The notes below the pieces were generated by a model. It was not told where the DNA came from, made no database searches, and worked only from the letters and a program-made list of their open reading frames with translations. A DNA stretch of 64,000 bases from Marinomonas sp. SBI8L (GTDB lineage: Bacteria > Pseudomonadota > Gammaproteobacteria > Pseudomonadales > Marinomonadaceae): assembly GCF_001624705.1 (NCBI RefSeq), contig NZ_JSEO01000002.1, positions 1 to 64,000 on the forward strand, in the 5' to 3' direction. Shown piece after piece: positions 45,906 to 54,783 of the stretch (position 1 is the stretch's first letter; each line of letters begins with the position of its first letter). The position numbers were made by a program, and so were the translations under genes.

Positions 45906-47039
45906 ATGAATAAAATTAAAATCCTTTATTTATGTTCTACTCTTAAAAACTCGGGTCCAACAAATCAATTGTTTAATATTATTACAAACTTGAATAGTGA
46001 TAAATTTGAATGTATTGTAATAACCCTTTCACCTGAAAGTAATAATAGTTTGATTCATAAATTCAAGAATAAAAAAATAACTGTAATAAGCTTAGAATTA
46101 TCTAGGATAAAGGGAATATTTTTTTTGCGCAGAAAACTTCTTAAACAGTTAAAAGTGTTTATTCCTGATATTATTCACAGTCAAGGTGTTAGAGCTGATA
46201 GCTTATCTTCTTCTCTTTTAGGCTCATTTGTAAAGATTTCAACTTTGAGAAATTTTCCACAATTAGACTATAGAATGACTTATGGTAAAATTCTTGGAGC
46301 TTTATTGACAAAGAATCATATTTCCTCATTGAATAAAATTGATTTTTGTGTTGGGGTTTCTAAGGCGGTAACTAAAAATCTTAATGAAAATTTTTTGTTT
46401 AAAAATACTATAAGTATTCAAAATGGTGTGGATGATACTACTTATTACCCATTAAGCTTTGAAAATAAAGTTGAAATGAGAAATAAACTTAATATACCTA
46501 AAAATGCTATAGTATGGGTAACAACAGGTCATTTGTCTGAAAGAAAAAATCCAATTAATATAATCAATTCTTTTACTAATTTTTTGAAAATGAATGATAA
46601 ACATTATTTGGTTTTTATAGGAAATGGTAATTTGTTAAATGAATGTAAAAGACTTTCAAACGGAATGAATATTATTTTTACCAAAAAAATTGATAATGTT
46701 CATGAATATCTTAAAATCTCCGATTATTATGTGTCAAGTTCAAAAGCTGAGGGGTTACCAAATGCTGTTTTGGAAGCGATGGCTTGTTCTTTGCCTGTTT
46801 TGCTATCTAATATAGAGCCTCATAATGAATTTTTTAATGTTAACCTCAATATAGGCTATAAGTTTAATGTAGATAGTGAATTTTCAAATGAAATTAATTT
46901 AATGATAAACTCAGATTATAAATTACAATCAAAATCTTGTCTTGATGTTATAAATAAAAATTTTAGCGCTTCGATTATGTCTAAAAAATATCAAGATTTG
47001 TATATTGAACTATTAGAAAAAGATAAATCTAATGTCTAA
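45906..47039 (+). CDS. Family 4 glycosyltransferase
   Basis: The 377-residue GT-B enzyme starts MNKIKILYLCSTLKNSGPTNQLF. The donor-binding C-terminal half shows WVTTGHLSERKNP, VFIGNGNLLNEC and SSKAEGLPNAVLEAMACSLPVLLS with the conserved Glu residues. The ATG at 45906 is used; an earlier in-frame GTG is weaker. It ends eight bases inside the next gene. The sugar it adds is unknown. It is the first intact gene after the decayed segment, so what promoter drives it is unclear. Confidence 0.9.
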   Translation: MNKIKILYLCSTLKNSGPTNQLFNIITNLNSDKFECIVITLSPESNNSLIHKFKNKKITVISLELSRIKGIFFLRRKLLKQLKVFIPDIIHSQGVRADSLSSSLLGSFVKISTLRNFPQLDYRMTYGKILGALLTKNHISSLNKIDFCVGVSKAVTKNLNENFLFKNTISIQNGVDDTTYYPLSFENKVEMRNKLNIPKNAIVWVTTGHLSERKNPINIINSFTNFLKMNDKHYLVFIGNGNLLNECKRLSNGMNIIFTKKIDNVHEYLKISDYYVSSSKAEGLPNAVLEAMACSLPVLLSNIEPHNEFFNVNLNIGYKFNVDSEFSNEINLMINSDYKLQSKSCLDVINKNFSASIMSKKYQDLYIELLEKDKSNV

Positions 47040-47850
47040 AATAGCTGTAGCAATGTCTATATATCATGGTGATATTTTAAGTAATATTAAGATGAGTATT
47101 AACAGTGTATTAGAGCAAAGTTACTATGACTTTGATTTTTTTATTGAAGTTGATGGAGTTTGTGACTTTGAGATAAATGATTATTTAATTGAAATTTCAT
47201 CAAAATTTAAAAATATTTTTTTAAATTTCCATGATGTAAATTTAGGGTTAGCTTATCGCTTAAATACAATTATAGATAATTCTCTTAAAAATAATTATAC
47301 TTATTTAGCGAGAATGGATGCAGACGATATATGTCATAAAGATCGTTTTCAAAAACAAGTATCCTTTCTTGAAAGCCATGAAAATATAGACTTAGTAGGT
47401 AGTGATGTAATTGAGATTGATGACATGGGAAAACATCTTTTTTATAAAAAAATGGAAACTAATAGTAAGTTAATTATATCCAACGTGATCAAAAAATGTC
47501 CACTAAATCACCCTACAGTAATGTTTAGAACTTCAGTTTTTCATGATCCTTTAAATCGTTATAATCATTTATTGAAAAATACCCAGGATTATTATTTTTG
47601 GATAGACTTAATATCTAAAGGTTATTGTTTATCCAATATTAATGAACCTTTGCTTTACTTTCGAGTAGATAAAAACTTTCACAAAAGGCGAGGGCTTAAA
47701 AAAGCGTTTAATGACATTCTAAGTAGATTTTATGCTATGAATAAGCTTAATTGTTTTAGTGTTCCTAATGTAATATATGTTTTTTTGCTTTTTGGGTTAA
47801 GATTATCTCCAAGCTTTATTAAAAAATTTTCTTATAGGAAGTATCGTTAA
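47032..47850 (+). CDS. Family 2 glycosyltransferase
   Basis: The 272-residue GT-A protein starts MSKIAVAMSIYHGD, has NLGLAYRLNTIIDN near 75, and the metal-binding ARMDADDICHKDRFQ near 94-108. It also has CPLNHPTVMFR near 160 and a DYYFWIDLISKGY stretch near 184. It overlaps the preceding glycosyltransferase gene by eight bases and ends one base before the epimerase gene. The linkage it forms is unknown. Confidence 0.9.
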   Translation: MSKIAVAMSIYHGDILSNIKMSINSVLEQSYYDFDFFIEVDGVCDFEINDYLIEISSKFKNIFLNFHDVNLGLAYRLNTIIDNSLKNNYTYLARMDADDICHKDRFQKQVSFLESHENIDLVGSDVIEIDDMGKHLFYKKMETNSKLIISNVIKKCPLNHPTVMFRTSVFHDPLNRYNHLLKNTQDYYFWIDLISKGYCLSNINEPLLYFRVDKNFHKRRGLKKAFNDILSRFYAMNKLNCFSVPNVIYVFLLFGLRLSPSFIKKFSYRKYR

Positions 47851-47851
47851 T

Positions 47852-48856
47852 ATGAAATTCTTAGTAACGGGTGCTGCAGGCTTTATTGGATCAAGCGTCG
47901 TATCACGTTTATGTGTTTTAGGTCATCAAGTTGTTGGTGTTGATAATCTAAATAGCTATTATGATGTGGCTTTGAAGGAAGCTCGCTTGAATCGTATTCA
48001 AGATAGAAATTTTAAATTGGTTCAGTTAGATATAGCTAATCGTGATAGTGTTGCAAATTTGTTTGAAACTGAGCAATTTGAACAAGTTATTCACTTGGCA
48101 GCGCAAGCTGGAGTTCGTTATTCTATAGAAAACCCATATGCGTACGCAGATTCGAATTTAGTTGGGCATCTGAACATTCTTGAAGGGTGTCGTAATAATA
48201 AAGTGAAGCATTTGGTATATGCATCTTCAAGCTCAGTATACGGGTTGAATGCAAAAACACCATTTGCAACGTTAGATTCTGTCGATCATCCAGTATCTTT
48301 GTATGCAGCGACAAAGAAATCGAATGAACTCATGGCACACAGTTACTCACATCTATATGATATTCCAACTACTGGCTTGCGTTTTTTTACTGTGTATGGC
48401 TCATGGGGGCGTCCGGATATGGCTCCGTTTATTTTCACTAAGAAGATCCTTGATGGCGATATCATTGATATCAACAACAATGGTGATATGTGGCGTGATT
48501 TTACACATATAGACGATATAGTTGAGGGTGTGATACGTATTTCGGATGTGGTACCACAACGCGATAATGATTGGAAAGTAGAAGGTGGTTCTCCTGCAGG
48601 CAGCTCAGCCCCCTATGCTATATATAATATCGGCCATGGTTCACCAATCAAATTAATGGATTTTGTTAAGGCGATTGAAGACGAGCTTGGCATTAAAGCG
48701 AAGAAAAACTTCAGAGATATGCAACCTGGTGATGTTTACCAAACCTATGCTGATACACGAGATTTGTTTGAAGCAACAGGTTACTTACCAAAAGTAACTG
48801 TTAAAGAAGGTGTTAAGGAGTTTGTTGAATGGTACAAAAAGTTCTATAAAAAATAA
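47852..48856 (+). CDS. NAD-dependent epimerase, probable UDP-glucuronate 4-epimerase
   Basis: The 334-residue extended SDR has GAAGFIGSSVVSRL at 7-20, VDNLNSYYDVALKEARL (typical of the UDP-glucuronate epimerase group), HLAAQAGVRYSIENPYAY near 82-99, SSSSVYG, and the active-site YAATKKSNE. GRPDMAPFIFTKKILDG fits enzymes that form UDP-galacturonate. Codon use and GC are closer to the genome average than those of the surrounding glycosyltransferases. Its product would be a substrate both for a glycosyltransferase and for the AsnB-type amidotransferase. Confidence 0.9.
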   Translation: MKFLVTGAAGFIGSSVVSRLCVLGHQVVGVDNLNSYYDVALKEARLNRIQDRNFKLVQLDIANRDSVANLFETEQFEQVIHLAAQAGVRYSIENPYAYADSNLVGHLNILEGCRNNKVKHLVYASSSSVYGLNAKTPFATLDSVDHPVSLYAATKKSNELMAHSYSHLYDIPTTGLRFFTVYGSWGRPDMAPFIFTKKILDGDIIDINNNGDMWRDFTHIDDIVEGVIRISDVVPQRDNDWKVEGGSPAGSSAPYAIYNIGHGSPIKLMDFVKAIEDELGIKAKKNFRDMQPGDVYQTYADTRDLFEATGYLPKVTVKEGVKEFVEWYKKFYKK

Positions 48857-48891
48857 TTTTTCTGTTTATATCTGTGTCTAAAGGAATTTGA

Positions 48892-49730
48892 ATGACCGTT
48901 TTAGTGGCTAGTCGCGCAGATTACATGGGTAGGTCATACAATATTAGAGCTGTTGTTTTTGATAACCGGTCTAACTCAAGAAAAGAATTATTGAAACGTA
49001 TTGAGTAAATTACTGGTAAATAAGCTACTTTTTTATCTAGGTGATATTTTTGATAGCGAGTTATTAATGCGTATCTTTTGTAATCATCAAATTCAATCTG
49101 TGATCCATTTCCATGCTTAAAAGCAGTAGGTGAGTCAAATGAAATTCCTTTAACATATTGTTGAAACAGTATTACAGCCACGATTAATTTGTTAGAAGCA
49201 ATTGATGCGTATAATGTTAAGGACTTTTTTTAGCTCTTCTGCAACTTTTTATAGTGATCCAGAATCTGTTCCAATTGATGTTAGAAAAGTTTTTTGCTGA
49301 TTTACATAAGTCAGATACCTCTTGGAATATTGCTAGATTACGTTATTGTAATCCAGTTGGTTCACATGAAAGTGGATTAAACGGTGAGGATCTTAATGGT
49401 ATCCCAAAGGGTCTTATGCCATTTATATCTAAAGTTGCTGTTGGGAAGTTAAAGCCGTTAAATGTATTTGGTGATGACTAAGGTACTAAAGATGGAACAG
49501 GTGTGCGAGATTATATACATGTTGTTGACTTGGCATTAGCCCATTGAAGCATTTTAAAAAATATCTCTTTTCAAATATCACCTCGTTGCCAAGGAGATAT
49601 CGCTTAATGTTATGCATCAATAGACTTAGCAGAATGTGAACTTGATTGGAAAGCGGTTAGAAATATTGATGATATGTGCCAAGACACTTGGCGATGACAG
49701 ATAAACAGCCCTAATGGTATATTGAGATAA
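48892..49730 (+). pseudogene. galE: galE, UDP-glucose 4-epimerase pseudogene
   Basis: The gene starts MTVLVASRADYMG, a corrupted MTVLVTGGAGYIGSH, behind AAGGAATTTG. After many shifts and stops the C-terminal half is still readable: LHKSDTSWNIARLRYCNPVG, HESGLNGEDLNGIPKGLMPF, VAVGKLKPLNVFGDD, then TAA followed by GTKDGTGVRDYIHVVDLAL and, near the end, DMCQDTW and SPNGILR. Glycines of the NAD motif are lost. The cell must obtain UDP-galactose from another galE, if at all. Confidence 0.92.
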
Positions 49731-49845
49731 GAGCACTTAATTAATAATATATTTTTTGTTATAGGGCTAATAATATAACTTTTCTTTGCTATAATTGATC
49801 TTCTGACTAATTGTAATCTTATGTCATTTGCTTATATGGATTTTT

Positions 49846-50913
49846 ATGTTTTTTGAAATATCTTTGCTTTTTGCTATATCTTTTTTAGCTTTGTTTCTAC
49901 TAAGAAAACTTGCAAAAATAATTGGCTTAGTAGATAAACCAAATTTAAGAAAACAACATAAAGGCTCTATACCTTTGGTTGGAGGCATATCAATTTTCTT
50001 AGTTTTCTCTTTGTTTCTTCTCTTCAAACCTTTGTACTTGATTGATTCAACAGTTTATTTGTTATCAATGATGTTCTTAGTTTTTATAGGTGTGCTTGAT
50101 GATAAGTTTGATGTCAGTTACAAGTTAAGGTTTTTTATTCAATCCGTATTATCTTTGATTATGATGTTGATAGCAGATATTCAACTTCATACAATTGGTA
50201 ATATTTTTGGTTTTGGTGATATTGACTTAGGAGTAACTGGTTACCTTATTACAACCATAGCGGTTATTGCTGCGATTAATGCTTTTAATATGGTTGATGG
50301 AATAGATGGGCTTTTAGGTGGTTTGTCGATTGTTACTTTTGGTGGCTTAGGTTTAATTCTAGGTTTAGATGGTCAAAGTAATATGTCATATTTATGTATG
50401 GTTTTAATTGTCATAATTTTACCTTATGTCTTTATGAATTTAGGTCTTCTTGGTCACAAGCGTAAAGTGTTCATGGGTGATGCTGGTAGTATGTTTATTG
50501 GCTTTACGGTTATCTGGTTCTTACTTCTATCTTCTCAGAATGGGCATGATGCGCCGTTAAGGCCTGTTACTGCTTTATGGCTGATTGCTTTACCATTGAT
50601 GGACATGGCTGCCATTATGATTAGAAGAATTAAAAATGGAAACTCTCCTTTCAAGCCAGATAGGGAACACCTACATCACATCATTCAACGTTTAGGTTTT
50701 AATTGTAACCATACACTCTTTATTATTTGTTTTGTTGCGATATGCTTTGCAGCATTTGGAATTTATGGGGAAGTTAATGGATTGCCGGAAAGCCTTATGT
50801 TCTATGCTTTCATTTTTTGTTTTTTTGTATATCTCAAGATTGTTTCTAAAGCTTCATCTTATGAAGGTGACGCTAAAAGTTCTATAATACAGGCTATTAC
50901 TAGGAATAAATAA
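49846..50913 (+). CDS. wecA: Undecaprenyl-phosphate glycosyl-1-phosphate transferase (WecA/MraY family)
   Basis: The 355-residue membrane protein has about ten spans and starts glycan synthesis by moving a GlcNAc-1-phosphate-type sugar onto undecaprenyl phosphate. Family motifs are VDKPNLRKQHKGSIPLVGG near 30-48, FIGVLDDKFDVSYKLRF (with the DD pair), NAFNMVDGIDGLLGG, FMGDAGSMFIGF and the DREHLHHIIQRLG His motif. The ATG at 49846 is chosen over an upstream TTG at 49828. It lies at the end of the locus and is probably the initiating transferase for its repeat unit. Confidence 0.93.
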   Translation: MFFEISLLFAISFLALFLLRKLAKIIGLVDKPNLRKQHKGSIPLVGGISIFLVFSLFLLFKPLYLIDSTVYLLSMMFLVFIGVLDDKFDVSYKLRFFIQSVLSLIMMLIADIQLHTIGNIFGFGDIDLGVTGYLITTIAVIAAINAFNMVDGIDGLLGGLSIVTFGGLGLILGLDGQSNMSYLCMVLIVIILPYVFMNLGLLGHKRKVFMGDAGSMFIGFTVIWFLLLSSQNGHDAPLRPVTALWLIALPLMDMAAIMIRRIKNGNSPFKPDREHLHHIIQRLGFNCNHTLFIICFVAICFAAFGIYGEVNGLPESLMFYAFIFCFFVYLKIVSKASSYEGDAKSSIIQAITRNK

Positions 50914-51171
50914 TTTCATTGAGTTTGAGTCTTTATAAACACTCTTATGAACCAGTTAATAATATTTATTAGTTGGTTTTTTATTTATGATCACTTAATT
51001 TAATTGTGTAAACTTAAGAAGTTACAAGAGGGAAATATTTATTTGATAAGTATTTTTTCAGAGTTAACTACTTATTTAAAACTAGTTACTGAACTTTGAT
51101 GCTTGCTTTTAAGGCTGAATGGAAATAATTTTTTGAATGCGGTTAGAAGTGTTTGAAATGTATTTGGTATT

Positions 51172-51194
51172 AAGGCGCTCTCATTAAAGCGCCT
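51172..51194. terminator. Hairpin downstream of the repeat lipoprotein gene
   Basis: AAGGCGC at 51172-51178 pairs with GCGCCTT at 51188-51194 across a 9-base loop. AT-rich but not purely T flanks follow. It lies 17 bases past the lipoprotein stop and is probably its terminator. Confidence 0.6.
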
Positions 51195-51210
51195 TAATAA
51201 TTATTAATTC

Positions 51211-51789
51211 TTAAAGCTGGTTCTTAGCTTTAAATGCTTGAATCAAAGTTTCAGGTTTTACTTTTTTGTTCTGGCTATTTAAAGCGTAAACAACGGTTTC
51301 GCCTTTAGGTCCTGCACCGATTTGAGTAAAGCGTAAAGGTACTTCACCTACTACGCGAGCAGTTGTCATTTCTTCTAAAGATGAGAATACATAGATTCTA
51401 CCTTCTTCAGTGCGAGTCTCGCCATAAAAACCAGCTGAACCTTCAAGCTTGCCGTCGTACATGTCAACTGAGGCGATACCTTGGGTTTTCTTTTTGTCTT
51501 CGTTAGTTAGGCCAAATACGATAGTTTCACCTCTAGGGCCTTCACCAATGCGTACTTTTCTATAGGCAGTCTCACCAACTTGTAGGAAGGTTTGGTAAGT
51601 AGCAAAATCATCGAAGAAATAGATGCGACCTTCGTGATCAACTTGGTATAAGTCTTCGTTGTTTTGAGAAACAACTGCTTCAGTTTGAGTGTTTGTAGTG
51701 AGTGTATTATCGACAGAGCTTGTGCCGCAAGCCGTTAAAATTAAGCTAGTACCAAGTACACATGAAAGGTTAATAAGAGTTCGTTTCAT
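51211..51789 (-). CDS. Lipoprotein with an internal duplication
   Basis: The 192-residue product has a lipoprotein signal with lipobox LTAC (Cys21). After a Thr/Asn-rich linker it contains two copies of a ~48-residue unit. Residues 53-101 start EGRIYFFDDF and contain IGEGPRGETIVFGL; residues 129-176 start EGRIYVFSSL and contain IGAGPKGETVVYAL. The repeats resemble short beta-rich modules of the DUF-type in secreted proteins of marine bacteria. No function is known to me. It is a single gene with GC near the genome average. Confidence 0.82.
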   Translation of the reverse strand: MKRTLINLSCVLGTSLILTACGTSSVDNTLTTNTQTEAVVSQNNEDLYQVDHEGRIYFFDDFATYQTFLQVGETAYRKVRIGEGPRGETIVFGLTNEDKKKTQGIASVDMYDGKLEGSAGFYGETRTEEGRIYVFSSLEEMTTARVVGEVPLRFTQIGAGPKGETVVYALNSQNKKVKPETLIQAFKAKNQL

Positions 51790-52145
51790 TTTAGTCTTCC
51801 TAGTTAAATAATGACAAAGATGTTACAAAGTTCTTATTAAGCTTTTGTGTCAAAGAGGTGACACTTTTATGGCATTAACTTTTCATTTGAGCCAGAGCGC
51901 GCCAGCCTTGTATATTTAGCGGTTCTTAATTTGAAATCACTTCCTGAATTCAAGTTCGATACTTTTTATTTCCATTGACTGAATAAATTTACAAGATTTT
52001 TAGCGTTTCTTGCTAAGAGAATTGTGGGCTAGTTTTGATTTTTAGGCTCATTAAATGATCTTTTTGAAATAGCTTTGTCAATCTATGGCTGATGCATGGG
52101 GTTTTATATTAGGGTTTTCTTTCAAAAAACGAAGGAGAATGACTA
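51790..52145. promoter_or_regulatory. Divergent gap between the lipoprotein and phosphatase genes
   Basis: These 356 bases separate two genes transcribed away from each other and should contain both promoters. No single strong -35/-10 pair or known operator was identified. AACGAAGGAGAATGACTA just before 52146 gives the phosphatase gene a good ribosome-binding site. Confidence 0.4.
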
Positions 52146-53120
52146 ATGCTCAAATTACGACATGGACTGTTAGCCTTAACGATAGTCGGTTCACATCTTG
52201 TTAATGCGGAAAGCTGTCCAGATTATGAAGTGTTGGATGCACTTCCCAACTTTACTTACCCTGCTGAGCGTTCTTTTGAACATACTGCGAGCACTTTGTT
52301 ATCAAGTTTCTATAGCCCTTATCATATTATTCATGACCAAGTAGCGAAGGCAGATGAGCCAGTAACAATAGTGGGTAAATTTGACTATAGCCGTGTTTTT
52401 CACAAAGACTTAGAGGATTAAAATGTTCATGCTTATATTTTTGGTAGTGGTATGAATCAGTGGCAGTATCTAGGTACTTACACGACAGATGCTGATGGTA
52501 AGGTTTTTGTTCCAATACAAAAGCCAGAGGGTGAATATCAAATTCGTATGGTGGTGGAAGGGGATCTATCGAGTGTTGATGGTTACCTTTCTGTCGTTAG
52601 TGATAATCGTAAAGCGGTCTTGTTCGATATTGATGGTACTTTAACGCTTAATGATTTTGAGTCTGTAGGTGATTATCTGGGAGTTGATAAAGCCGATCCT
52701 CACTATTTTGCTAAAGAAACTGTCTTAGCATACAAAGATAAGGGCTATCAAATTATTTATTTAACAGGTAGGCCATATTGGGTCGGTAAAGATAGCCGCT
52801 AATGGTTCGATTATATGACGCTACCTCAAGGCCAGTTACATACCAATCCTTATGGTGATGGGCCAATACCAGGTAATACACAAGCTTATAAAACTGAATA
52901 TCTAAATCAGTTAATTAATGACTCGTCTATTGAGATTGTTAGAGCTTACGGTAACGCAACGACTGATATAGCCGCTTATGCTGATGCTGGCATATCAATT
53001 GATGAAACCTATATTATTGGCGAGAACGCAGGTATGGATGGAACTCAAGCTGTATATGGCGATTACGCTTATCACTTTGCTGACAAAATTAGTGAATTTG
53101 CTGGGCTAAATTGTGACTAA
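52146..53120 (+). pseudogene. Secreted LNS2/HAD-type phosphatase with two in-frame TAA codons
   Basis: One reading frame runs from a signal peptide (start MLKLRHGLLALTIVGS, cleavage near residue 22) to the end, broken only by TAA at 52419 and TAA at 52800. The middle part has the HAD nucleophile motif AVLFDIDGTLTLNDFESVGDYLG and IIYLTGRPYW; the last part has RAYGNATTDIAAYADAGI. This matches the LNS2 domain of lipin-like phosphatidate phosphatases, found in some bacterial exported proteins. Each stop could come from a single change in a Gln or Glu codon (Q/E to TAA). The rest is undamaged, so inactivation seems recent, unless readthrough or a sequencing error is involved. Confidence 0.85.
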
Positions 53121-53199
53121 TTACTAAGGTAAATAAAGAGTGAAAACTTATCCCCTTACAACTTTAACCTTATAAGGGGATAAACTTCTCTAGTTTTGA

Positions 53200-54429
53200 T
53201 TAGGCAACGTTCTGCTGATGATTCTTTCCTACAAGGTTTAAGCGGGTGTCAATTAAATCAAGTGCTTGCTTAAGATCTGCTATCAAATCATCTTCATGCT
53301 CTAGACCTACTGATATACGAATTAAGCCATCACTGATACCCGCATCTAAACGTTCTTCTTGAGTATAAGGAGAGTGAGTCATAGAGGCAGGGTGTTGAAT
53401 TAAAGACTCAGCATCGCCCAAGCTTACCGCAATAGAAAAGAGTTTCATGCTATTAATGAATGCAGCGCCACCTGCTAAGTCTGTATCAAGCTCAAATGCA
53501 ATGACACCGCCAGCCGCTTTCATTTGTTTTCCAATGAATGTATTTCCTGAGTGACTCTTAAGGCCTGGATAATGGACTTTAGTGACGTGTTTATTTTCTT
53601 CTAAAAACTCAGCAACACTTTGTGCATTGCGACAATGGCGCTCCATACGAATGGGTAAGGTTTTAATTCCTCTTAATATTAACCATGCATCGTGAGGGCT
53701 CATGGTTGCGCCGATATCTTTCAGTACAGTCATTTTGATGTGATTAATCATCTCACTCGTACCACAAATAATACCGGCAACCACATCTCCGTGGCCATTC
53801 AAGTACTTGGTAGCACTATGGACAACGATATCAATCCCAAATTCTCTAGGTTGTTGCAAAATAGGTGTGAGGAAAGTGTTATCTACGACTGAGATGAGGT
53901 CATGCTCTTTAGCTATGTTTGAGATGGCGTCTAAATCTAATACCACCATATTGGGGTTTATAGGCGTTTCTAAAAAAACCAACTTGGTATTTGCTTTAAT
54001 TGCCTGACGGAACGCATCCATATCAGTCATATCGACAAAAGTAACTTCAATGCCAAAACGAGTCAGCATATGGCTGATGAGTGCGTAAGAGCAACCATAA
54101 ATCGCTTTAGAAGCAATCATGTGATCGCCTGCTTGCAAATAACTTAGTAAGGCACCAGAAACAGCACCCATACCTGTTGCAGTAGCTGCTGCATCCTCCA
54201 TACCTTCCATTGCTGCAACACGCATTTCTAATTGACGTGTTGTCGGGTTACCTAGACGACTATAGATAAAGCCTTCTTCTTCTCCGGCAAAACGGTCAGC
54301 ACCTTGTTGTGCGTTCTCGAAAATGAAAGTTGATGTCTGATATAAAGGCGTGGCTAATGAACCAAATTGCTCATCATTTATGCGTCCTGCATGAATTGCT
54401 TTGGTTTCAATATTATTACTCTTCGCCAT
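53200..54429 (-). CDS. megL: Methionine gamma-lyase
   Basis: This PLP enzyme splits methionine into methanethiol, 2-oxobutyrate and ammonia. The 409-residue Cys/Met-metabolism family protein has YSRLGNPTTRQLE, and AIYGCSYAL near 113-121 with the Cys that distinguishes methionine gamma-lyases from cystathionine lyases. VDNTFLTPI follows, and the PLP Lys is in HSATKYLNGHGD near 211. It is divergent from the TyrR-type gene. A sigma-54-like promoter (54504-54521) lies 75 bases upstream, which suggests that the TyrR-type protein controls it. Confidence 0.9.
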   Translation of the reverse strand: MAKSNNIETKAIHAGRINDEQFGSLATPLYQTSTFIFENAQQGADRFAGEEEGFIYSRLGNPTTRQLEMRVAAMEGMEDAAATATGMGAVSGALLSYLQAGDHMIASKAIYGCSYALISHMLTRFGIEVTFVDMTDMDAFRQAIKANTKLVFLETPINPNMVVLDLDAISNIAKEHDLISVVDNTFLTPILQQPREFGIDIVVHSATKYLNGHGDVVAGIICGTSEMINHIKMTVLKDIGATMSPHDAWLILRGIKTLPIRMERHCRNAQSVAEFLEENKHVTKVHYPGLKSHSGNTFIGKQMKAAGGVIAFELDTDLAGGAAFINSMKLFSIAVSLGDAESLIQHPASMTHSPYTQEERLDAGISDGLIRISVGLEHEDDLIADLKQALDLIDTRLNLVGKNHQQNVA

Positions 54430-54503
54430 GATAATAGTCCTTAAGGTTACTGTTAACCTGTTATCTCTGATGATTTTTGTTTTATTTATATCTCCTTATT
54501 AGA

Positions 54504-54521
54504 TAGCAACTCTCTTGCCAA
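54504..54521 (-). promoter_or_regulatory. Sigma-54-type -24/-12 promoter for megL
   Basis: On the minus strand the DNA reads TTGGCAAGAGAGTTGCT. The invariant GG and GC pairs are spaced by exactly ten bases and both flanks match the consensus TTGGCAC-N5-TTGCT except for one position (A for C). It points toward megL and would start transcription about 65 bases before its ATG. Confidence 0.7.
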
Positions 54522-54583
54522 TATATATAAATTTATATTAATCAATGGTTTAGAGATTGTTTTGGTTTTTAATGTATTATTTC

Positions 54584-54601
54584 TGTCATAAAAGAGTGAC
54601 A
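54584..54601. promoter_or_regulatory. TyrR-box-like palindrome
   Basis: TGTCATAAAAGAGTGACA is an 18-bp dyad with the TGT-N12-ACA outline of a TyrR box (TGTAAA-N6-TTTACA). It lies about 80 bases upstream of the sigma-54-like promoter, a normal distance for an enhancer site. Confidence 0.5.
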
Positions 54602-54783
54602 CTTGAAAGTTTAGACTAATTAGAATTTTGTTTTTTAATCGTAAGGGTTTATTTTATAAAGAATTTATACGGAAAAGTGGGTGAAAGGGAAGAATTAAGC
54701 TGGTTAAAGTGCATTTTAATTGTAATATTAATATTACGCTGTCATATTTAAATGACATTTGGTGTTGGAATGCGGTGAGTTTA

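Larger units (their letters stand above)
54430..54783. promoter_or_regulatory. Divergent control region between megL and the TyrR-type gene
   Basis: These 354 bases hold a sigma-54-like promoter facing megL and a TyrR-box-like palindrome about 80 bases upstream of it. Between the palindrome and the tyrR start there is only AT-rich DNA. No sigma-70 promoter for the regulator was assigned. Confidence 0.55.

Noticed and set aside
47852-48856. Calling the epimerase gene galE
   Set aside because: The VDNLNSYYDVALKEARL segment and GRPDMAPFIF motif fit the UDP-glucuronate 4-epimerase group; the real galE remnant follows at 48892.
48921-49181. Minus-strand frame of 86 codons opposite the galE remnant
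   Set aside because: The opposite strand is readable as eroded galE, so this frame is a by-product of the pseudogene.
52146-53120. Alternative genetic code (TAA read as Gln)
   Set aside because: Many intact genes in the window use TAA as a normal stop; two nonsense changes in one gene are the simpler explanation.
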